Source: Rhabdophis nuchalis (Eukaryota; Chordata; Lepidosauria; Squamata; Natricidae). Taken from it: a stretch of DNA of 64,000 nucleotides. Positions within the stretch are counted from its first letter, which is position 1, and each line of letters begins with the position of its first letter. The stretch lies in assembly GCA_039707465.1 (NCBI GenBank), contig CM077645.1:61723850-61787849 (forward strand), in the 5' to 3' direction. Shown here one piece after another: positions 11,531-64,000 of the stretch. The notes below the pieces were generated by a model. That model saw nothing but the letters and a program-made list of their open reading frames with translations, was not told the origin of the DNA and searched no databases. The position numbers and the translations under genes were made by a program.

Positions 11531-12150
11531 CAGGTAGGCCTTGATTAACAACCATTAGATTATGATGGACTCCCCCAGAAGGAATTTACAACCTGTTACC
11601 TAATTTCTGACAGCCACACGTAATCCAGGGGTGGCTTCCTGCCAGTTCTAACCTCTTCTATAGAAGAGATTCCACAAATCTACAGTACCGTTTAGAACTG
11701 GTTCCAGGTCCCTCTCCCCCCACCGTCCGCAGATCATCAAGATGAAGAGCGAGAGGAGGAATTCTGGGAGTTGAAGTCCACAAGTCTTAAAGCTGTCAAG
11801 TTTGAACACCCCTGGGGGTTTTTTTCTAAAGGGTTAGGGGTGCAAGGGTCTTGTAACTTGACAGCTTTAAGACGTGCGTGCTTCAAATGCCAGAGTTTCT
11901 GAGTCACCATTTTGGTTGCTAAGCAAGCACGTTGTTAAGTAAGTTTCATCACATTTTAAAAGTTAGCCACTCCTACCTGGTCACATGGCTGGAAAGCCAC
12001 TCCCACAAACCAGGCCACACCTACAGAAAAGGTTCTAAAATTTTTTGAAACCCATTACTGACATAGTTCCTGTTGTCACAGAATCAAATTTAAGCATTTA
12101 GCAACTGGCTTGCATTTATAGTTGTTTTCAGCATCCTGTGATCACATATT
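11531..12150. mobile_element. TA-type MITE (CAGGTAGTCC family), interrupted
   Basis: CAGGTAGGCCTTGATTAACA follows TA at 11529-11530. The right part (about 12061-12150) resembles the inner part of the copy at 13228 but lacks a clear terminal repeat. The hAT-like element 11626-12060 is inserted in it. Confidence 0.5.
11626..12060. mobile_element. hAT-like MITE (CAGGGGTGG family), older copy
   Basis: Starts CAGGGGTGGCTTCCTGCCAG and ends GAAACCCATTACTG. It is closely similar along its length to 55999-56488, including the inner motif AAGCTGTCAAGTTTGAACAC. Its flanking 8-mers no longer match, suggesting age. Confidence 0.7.
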
Positions 12151-12261
12151 AATTAATTCATTTTTCTGACTTCTGGCAGTTACAGTATTTCCATTTTCTG
12201 ATTTAAAAAAGCCCACCCTTTGAGTAAAAAGGATTTGTTTAATAACTTCCATATTCACTTA

Positions 12262-12609
12262 CCATATTTTGGGGGGCACCTCCCCCCCTCTAAAAGATGC
12301 GTCTTATACACAGAATACAGTCATTTTTGGCCTCCTGAAGTCCTGCCCTTGCATCCCATTCTTGTGAAAAATGGGCCACTTTTCACCAAAACGGGGTTGT
12401 TTTTGCCTTCCCCCACCTCCCAGCACTCTGCAGGCTTCAGCAGGGCTAGGGGATGGGGGAAATGCCCCCGTTTTGGTGAAAAATGGCATTTTTTTCCTTA
12501 CCCCAGCCTTGCTGAAGCCTGCAGAGCCTGGGGGCTGGGGAAGACAAAAACTTTTTTTCTTACTTACCTCTTTGAAATCATGGTGCGTCTTATAGTCCAA
12601 AAAATATGG
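12262..12609. mobile_element. MITE with long TIRs, TA flanks
   Basis: The left arm CCATATTTTGGGGGGCACC and the right arm (complement CCATATTTTTTGGACTATAA, then GACGCACC) form inverted ends, each followed outward by TA. The interior has mirrored motifs, AAAACGGGG and CCCCCGTTTTGG. The right end of a related copy is at 60825. Confidence 0.6.
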
Positions 12610-13227
12610 TAACCATCATTGCTTTGGCTTCACTCCACTGCAAAAAAGTCATAAAATAGGAAGTAGTCACATGGTGAGCTACTTAACAATGATTTTAACT
12701 CCCAGGATACCTTAGTCAACTTAGCTCAACTTCCATTCTAGAAGTTGAAGCCCTGAAGTTTTAAGGTTGTCAAGATTAAGAAACACTGATTTAGAAGCTT
12801 ATTCGTATTTTTCAAAAATAAAGTACAGCGCACAGACACAAACATTTCCAAAGGGGGAATTCTGGTTAGATTTCCAAGGGAATACCATATTTCAAAAAAG
12901 GAAAAACCCACCTGCAGGGAACACTTCTGGGTTAGCAATACAGAGTATATATCTCAGATAAACTTTTCTTTCCCAATCATCCACTCCTTTTACTGTGCAA
13001 CATGCTTATATTCCAGGATTAATAAATGCAATTGAGTTGCAGAGATCAAATCCCCCACAAATTGCATTAGATTGTCTCAAAGAACATAGAGACACACTTT
13101 CCCCAGCTGAGCACAGATTCCAAATTAATGAGTAATTTAAATTGTCTTACTTTTGAAAATGTTCATACAAATCAGATACCAGTGTATAATTATACTGGAA
13201 TTATGAAGTGCAAATTATAGCATGCTA

Positions 13228-13617
13228 CAGGTACTCCTTGATTTAAGACTACATCTCAAACCAGAATTTCCATTATCAAGCAAGAAGGTTGTTATGTGAA
13301 TTGCACCGGAGTTTACAACCTTCCTTGGCATGGTTGTTAAAAGAATTTCATGGTCATTATGCAAATACAGCTTCTTCCACTGACGTTGCTTGTCAAAAGC
13401 CAAAAAGGAAGATTGCAAATGGCAATCATGTGAGCCCAGTAGGGTACAACTGTCATAAATACATAATAGTTGCCAAGTTGACCCAAATTTTGATCACATG
13501 ACTGTGGAAATGCTGTGACAGTGAAAGGACATAAGTGCAAGGACCGGTTTTAAGTTAATTTTCAGTGTCATTGTAACTTTGAACCAGTCACTTAATGAAT
13601 GCTTGTAAGTCAACCTG
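13228..13617. mobile_element. TA-type MITE (CAGGTAGTCC family), complete
   Basis: Left CAGGTACTCCTTGATTTAAG and right CTTGTAAGTCAACCTG are inverted relatives, flanked by TA at 13226-13227 and 13618-13619. The body contains GATCACATGACTGTGG, shared by other copies. A TA flank suggests a Tc1/mariner-type mechanism. Confidence 0.6.
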
Positions 13618-14169
13618 TATTAGATATTTTCTGTGTTTAATATATAAACTATTTTTAAAAATCCATAATTTTAGATATATATTGTGCATCTGAAATAAAG
13701 TTCTTACTGCATTTGGAAAATGGTGAAAAAAAGTGAATTTTTTAAATGCTTTAAAAAATAGCTACTGCAGCTGGGCTACAAATATCGTTCTATTTCTATA
13801 AATACATGATAACAGAGTTCAAAGCTACCCAAAATCTGGAAGGCTTTGAAAGATTCTGGAAATGCTGTTTATAACTCTGCTGAGAACAAATCAGGAATAG
13901 TTCAATGTTTTTCAAAGCTTCCAAGATTGATTCCTAGAGCAGAGAATCCCAATGTTTGAAGGGGTTATACTGATACATTTGATTTCAGACCCTATAATGT
14001 AACACTCTTGCAATGGATCTTTTTAGGTAATCAAATTCAGTGAGGACCAAAGGATCCTATGATTGCTTTGGACCACATAGAATTAACTTTGACTATTTGT
14101 TTATTTATTAGTCATAGCGACAATTTGGCTTTTGGAGTGTTAAGTCCCAGAAAGTTTTACATATCAAAA

Positions 14170-14362
14170 CCTGTGGTGCAATTCAGCTGGTTCTATCCAG
14201 TTTGGACAAATCGGTGGGAGGCTTCGCCCACCCACCTGGACATCATCATGTCCTATTTTTGACGCTCTACTCATGCACGGAATGTCCTGCGATGCACGGA
14301 GGTGGAGCGTACGAGTGCTCACATTTGTGAACTGATAGTGAAGGCAAGTGAATACCAACCCT
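14170..14362. mobile_element. hAT-like MITE, degraded
   Basis: Contains CAGCTGGTTCTATCC, GGAGGCTTCGCCCACCCACC and an end GAATACCAACCCTG, matching the style of the 54078 and 60895 elements. No target duplication remains. Confidence 0.45.
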
Positions 14363-14896
14363 GATCATGACTGCAGGTTTTAACCCTCCCTCCAGTCTAT
14401 AGTATAGACTGATTATTAACAATGGAACTAGTAGTTATTAAACTAACTGGTATGGAGCACTTTATAGTTGCCATCTGGGAACAGAATTGTATCAGGCTAT
14501 GCTTGTTAAAGTCCCTGCCTTGAAGTATGCATTTTTAGTGTAAGATTTTTCAGGCTACTCTGAATTAGCATTTTTCTATATTTTCTATATAATTCATGTA
14601 CCTCAGGAATCCTTGAATCTCTTTATAGTCAGTAGAAGTTTGTCATTAATGCATTCTATTAAAATGCTACAAGGGTGTCCCCTACAGGACAAGAACATAT
14701 CATACTACAAATGCACATAAAAAATTGTGAGGTTCCCTTAAAGGATTTTGGAATAGGTTAATAACTGTTTCTTGTAGAAAGTTGAAAAGTTCAACTTCGT
14801 AGGCTTACATAAAACCAGATATTCAGTGGGAACTTAGCTCAACAATGTAATAATGAAAATGAAAAACAAATACACATTTAAAATACAGCCAACACT

Positions 14897-14902
14897 TTTA
14901 TT
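14897..14902 (-). promoter_or_regulatory. AFAP1L2: Candidate distal AFAP1L2 polyadenylation signal
   Basis: AATAAA on the - strand is followed by G/T-rich GTGTTGGCTG, about 2.7 kb after the stop codon. An earlier AATAAA lies at 17084-17089. Which is used cannot be told from sequence. Confidence 0.3.
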
Positions 14903-15228
14903 TAAAAATGATTTAACTGAAATGGCAACTGACTAAAAAGACACTTATACAATAAAGTTTGTTTTTTTTAAAAAAAAGCTAGGAACATAACAGTTCTACG
15001 GTTATTTAAAAGAAAGCTTTGGATCTGATTTGAATTCCTCTGTTTTGGCTGACACCATCAGCCATAGTACTTTGGTTGAGACACACAACTTTATGGTCTG
15101 AAGTGACCTATTTGAACTGAATGGAGTAGATGAGTCAGTTGCTACTCCTCTAGTACCTTTTCTATTGATGCTTCTAGTTGTCAGGGCTTCAAAGTTTGCC
15201 AGAATTTTAACTCTTTCTCACTCTAACA

Positions 15229-15349
15229 CAGGGCTGTCAAACTCACGTCATCATGGTGATATGACATATTAGGACTTTTCCCCCCTTTGCTAAACCCGGA
15301 GGAGGCATATGATGCATCTGGTCCATGGGCTGGGAGTTTGACAGCCCTG
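15229..15349. mobile_element. hAT-like MITE with perfect 8-bp duplication
   Basis: A 121-bp element with inverted ends CAGGGCTGTCAAACTC and GAGTTTGACAGCCCTG, flanked by ctctaaca at 15221-15228 and 15350-15357. A related, damaged element is at 28776-28934. Confidence 0.85.
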
Positions 15350-16094
15350 CTCTAACACATTGATATTTGCTTACACTAACATGTGATACAGACATCATAA
15401 AACACTGTTTACTGACACTGAAGGCATATATACAGGAGCAGTCTTAGGCTTCATTAATTAACTACCTGTCTCTCTTCAACTGGTTGGATCCAAGATACTT
15501 TTTTAAAACAGTTCTGCAATCCCTTAAGTCTGCATGTTGTCTATAAAATGCCACTCTCATATACGAATACACAGCCTTAGAAAACCTTAAATAACCTTAG
15601 GTAGTCTTATATGGCTACCTTAGATGGCAAACCTAAAAGATATTCCTACTTGAATATTACAAAGTCCTTAAACACCTGTAGCATTTACATTTGTGGTCAT
15701 TCAGGGTATGAAAGAACCACACAGGGCTACACACAACAGTTGAACAGTTGAAGACTGCTAGAGATTTACTTCTGCTGCTAATCTCGACTTTCCACCCACT
15801 TTTTCAGACTACTTCCTGATGTAATCCAACAAGAGGTATTTGAGTTTTAGATGCCTAAAAATAAATATATGATAAGCCAGTCAAATCCTTAGATGTATTC
15901 TTAGAATTGAAATTGTATACACATATGAGCAAAGAGCTTCTGATGGATGGAGCCCTTATATTTAGTTGGAAGAGAAAGAGCTCTGGCTAAGATGCTGTAA
16001 AATAATCCATGGTAGAACAGTAGGACTGTCACTGACTTAATGAATGCTAACCAATCAGTATAGAAACATCTATCGATATAAATATTATCTAAAG

Positions 16095-16218
16095 CAGGGG
16101 TTCCCAAACTTGGCAACTTGAAGACTTGTGGACTTCAACTTCCAGAATTCTCCAGCCAACTCCAATTCTGGGAGTTGGAGTCCACAAGTCTTCAAGTTGC
16201 CAAGTTTGGGAACTCCTG
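16095..16218. mobile_element. Palindromic hAT-like MITE
   Basis: This 124-bp, nearly fully palindromic element has ends CAGGGGTTCCCAAACTTGG and CCAAGTTTGGGAACTCCTG. It is flanked by atctaaag (16087-16094) and gtctaaag (16219-16226), a 7/8 match. Confidence 0.8.
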
Positions 16219-16226
16219 GTCTAAAG

Positions 16227-16321
16227 CAATGGTGTTCAACCTTGGCGACTTTAAGACCTGTGGTTGTCTGGGGAAATCTAAGCATTGAAATCCACCATGT
16301 TGCCAAAGTTGGAAACTCCTG
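16227..16321. mobile_element. Second, older palindromic hAT-like MITE abutting the first
   Basis: Begins CAATGGTGTTCAACCTTGG directly after the 3' duplication of its neighbour and ends AGTTGGAAACTCCTG. The following attgaaag weakly matches the shared target gtctaaag. Confidence 0.55.
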
Positions 16322-17083
16322 ATTGAAAGCCCTGATATTTTCTTTGTGATAAATGATGCTTTTGTTACCAATGCAATGCAATGCTTTTGGCCCATCATAA
16401 TGGACCAAAAACTGATGTCTGGAGTTCCTGCAACAAGCAAATAATTAATATGGCACATCTATTGCACAGTATCATGATTGTCTGGAATGGTGCTCAGATA
16501 TCAAAAGCCCACTAAATCGTTTCAGTACTTTCCTGACAATAGCTTCCTAGCAATGATGCTTTCTGTTCATATAACATGAAAAATTACTCCTATTCAAGAA
16601 TAAAATATAGAATCTGGTATGTTTGGTGAAGAATCCATACTAACTTTAAATGAGAATTTCTGTTGTATTTTCCTGAATTTAATACATCAACTCCTACATC
16701 CAGCTCCAATATTGTACAATGAAGGAGAAGACCCAGGAGGTATATACATAGCGGAGGGAGAGAGAAAATGCTGTATGAATTTATCCACTACATGCCTCCT
16801 AAACTAATTTACTTCTCTGAGTGCTACTCAACAACATGTCAGCATTCGATTTTTCTGTATCGAATTATACAGGGTGGAAAGTCCTTACTGGTGTAATAAA
16901 ATTATTTAATAAAATAAATGGCATGTTCAAATCCATGGATCATATAAGGTCATTATGCTGAGCAATAGGTCACCTAATCTGAAATTAGGGTATCTGAATA
17001 AGCTTGGTGTGCCAGCTGAACTTTTGAACTTGAGCACCTAACACTTTCTCCTGTGGATGTTGTGTTGGCCAGAACAGCTGCAT

Positions 17084-17089
17084 TTTATT
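17084..17089 (-). promoter_or_regulatory. AFAP1L2: Candidate proximal AFAP1L2 polyadenylation signal
   Basis: AATAAA on the - strand, about 510 nt after the AFAP1L2 stop codon. Confidence 0.3.
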
Positions 17090-17598
17090 GGAATTCTACA
17101 GAAGTATCATTCAAATTTGCATCATTGGTGAAGAAAACTTCTCTCCTAAAGAAACGGCTGATGCGAAGCTCAACTTTACCTCCTCTGTCTCCTGTCATGC
17201 CTTGGTATGCTACAGAAATATTAAACAGGTCCAACTAAAAGTCATTTTAACAACAAATCCTAGTCTGTACAGTGATAAAACACCATACTAAAAGTAGACA
17301 AAAGCTTCCTTATGTACAGCAACAGTTTCAGGATACCAGTAAGGTTAGATGTACTGTTTCCATTTGGGTTATCTGTCCTAGCTACACAGTGCAAGTCTGC
17401 TAAATGGAGCAACAGCCTTAGTCTAAGGAAGGCCATACTGGCATCTGGCCAAGGTCCATTGTTTCTTCCAGACAGTATGATACAGTTCCCCACTTGCCAT
17501 GCTTTCTTCATCTGGACATTTTTGCTACTGGCAGTAGGCTTCTGTAGTCCACAAAGAACCAATCTGAATCTTCAGTCTTTTCTTGAGGCTAGGATTTC

Positions 17599-62909
<45,311 letters not shown>

Positions 62910-63196
62910 CTAAAAGAGATACGAAATAAACTCGCTTATTTATTGCCTCTAATGCCAAATGGCTTTTATGTAATTCACGAAGTTTTAAAACAATTTTTTT
63001 GTCTTTGCATAATGTGGGCTACAATCCCTCTCTTTATATGTCTGCGTATCAAGTATTTTTTCTCAGTTTTAGATTAGCCTAAAGTATTTTTCCAGCATTG
63101 GAAAAAGCAAATATGAAAGGAAAACAGAGGCAGGTGATACATTTCCATTGCTCCCCCTCCTGGTAATGAAGAAAATATATAAAAATTATTAATTAT
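62910..63196. other. AFAP1L2 upstream intron, no feature recognised
   Basis: Unique DNA. Confidence 0.35.
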
Positions 63197-63580
63197 AGGG
63201 AGTTCTTGAGTTACAACCATAATGGAGACTGCCCATCATGGTTATAATTCATAATGCTTGTAAAAATGGGTTGATCATGTGACAAAACTAATTTTATGAC
63301 CTTTTTGGGGCGGTCATTAGATGAAGGCCACAGTTGTTAAGCAAACTGGTATGTTATAGGTGTGATTTTGCCAAAAACCAGAAGTAAATGCCAGTTTATG
63401 GTAAAATTGTAATAAAATGTGGGATGCTGCAAATGGCCATAAATATGGTTGCATTGCTAAGCATTCAAAATGTGATCATGGGGAGATTCTCTGACCATCA
63501 GAACTTGGGTTATATATATCCCCAGGTAGGCCTATTGAAACTTCAAATGGTTCTACCAGTTCCAAGTTGAGGGCTACCTG
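63197..63580. mobile_element. TA-type MITE (CAGGTAGTCC family)
   Basis: Left GGGAGTTCTTGAGTTACAAC after TA at 63195-63196, right CCAAGTTGAGGGCTACCTG followed by TA. The middle shares TTGATCATGTGAC with the others. Confidence 0.55.
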
Positions 63581-63582
63581 TA

Positions 63583-64000
63583 TATTTTTTGTTTCCAATC
63601 AACTTGTAAGCAAATAATACACATAAGCCTTTTTACTTTGTGCAGCTTTTGTTGGGCTCAGAAAAGACTGGAAAGAAGTTTTTCTTCTGCTCAATTTAAG
63701 GAAGAGTGTTTGTCATATGGCAGATCCAGTCTCAAAACTTTACTTTCAGCTTACCAGAAACTGGCGATTTGTATGGGACAGTCCATGCTAGGACCATCAC
63801 TTTGTGGCCAGCCTGGTATAGTGTGACCCTCTAGTCATAAGGAAGTCTCCTTCATCTGAATAAAGCTTTCTCTTCTAATGGATGTGTTGTATTGAACTCA
63901 GTGGACCTTGCTTCTGTAGTAAAATGGATTGCCTGAAGCTGGACACAGTATAGCTCAATGAAAACAATAGGGCAGCATTCCACAATTTATAGGGAATCTT
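63583..64000. other. AFAP1L2 upstream intron, no feature recognised
   Basis: Unique sequence to the edge of the window; the exon with the start codon is not seen. Confidence 0.35.

Larger units (their letters stand above)
14903..17598 (-). other. AFAP1L2: Probable AFAP1L2 3' untranslated region
   Basis: Sequence downstream of the AFAP1L2 stop. It contains three short hAT-like MITEs (15229-15349, 16095-16218, 16227-16321) and otherwise unique AT-rich DNA. If the proximal poly(A) signal at 17084 is used, most of it is intergenic. Confidence 0.35.

Noticed and set aside
12220..12612. 130- and 98-codon overlapping frames on both strands
   Set aside because: Both lie in the inverted-repeat MITE.

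Overview
This is vertebrate nuclear DNA, almost certainly from a squamate reptile and most likely a snake. Coding exons are short, bounded by GT/AG splice sites and separated by kilobases of AT-rich intron. The repeats fit a snake: CR1, L2-like and BovB/RTE-type LINEs, tRNA-derived SINEs (one with a CR1 tail), many short non-autonomous DNA transposons and a long GATA-type (Bkm-like) microsatellite. There are no bacterial genes, operons or CRISPR arrays.

Two host genes lie tail to tail. On the + strand, positions 658-3912 hold the 3' end of VWA2 (AMACO): the third von Willebrand factor A domain, the C-terminal EGF-like domain and a probable short last exon. On the - strand, 62909 down to 17599 holds nearly all of AFAP1L2 (XB130), a Src/PI3K-linked adaptor. 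Eighteen coding exons were placed by hand; their phases join without a break into 2393 nt including the stop. Only the first few codons lie beyond the right edge. This VWA2-AFAP1L2 convergent order is the same as in human 10q25.3.

Layout: 1-657 VWA2 intron with a hAT-like element; 658-4440 VWA2 3' end; 4440-14890 intergenic DNA with a nearly full-length L2-like LINE (open 980-codon EN-RT reading frame); 14890-17598 probable AFAP1L2 3' UTR; 17599-62909 AFAP1L2 exons and introns, the introns carrying a second 5'-truncated L2-like LINE, nested L2-like relics, CR1 and RTE pieces, SINEs and MITEs; 62910-64000 the upstream intron.

Points of interest: (i) an unidentified broken coding relic on the - strand near 49.2-50.4 kb, with a nearby 150-bp direct repeat pair; (ii) a set of hAT-like MITEs with 8-bp target duplications, most with TA at the centre (Buster-type); (iii) a near-intact LINE with a close sister copy about 32 kb away; (iv) a purine-rich minisatellite at 59.8-60.2 kb. 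No convincing new defence or other multigene system was found. Identities rest on reading the translated sequence against remembered families; no database search was run.
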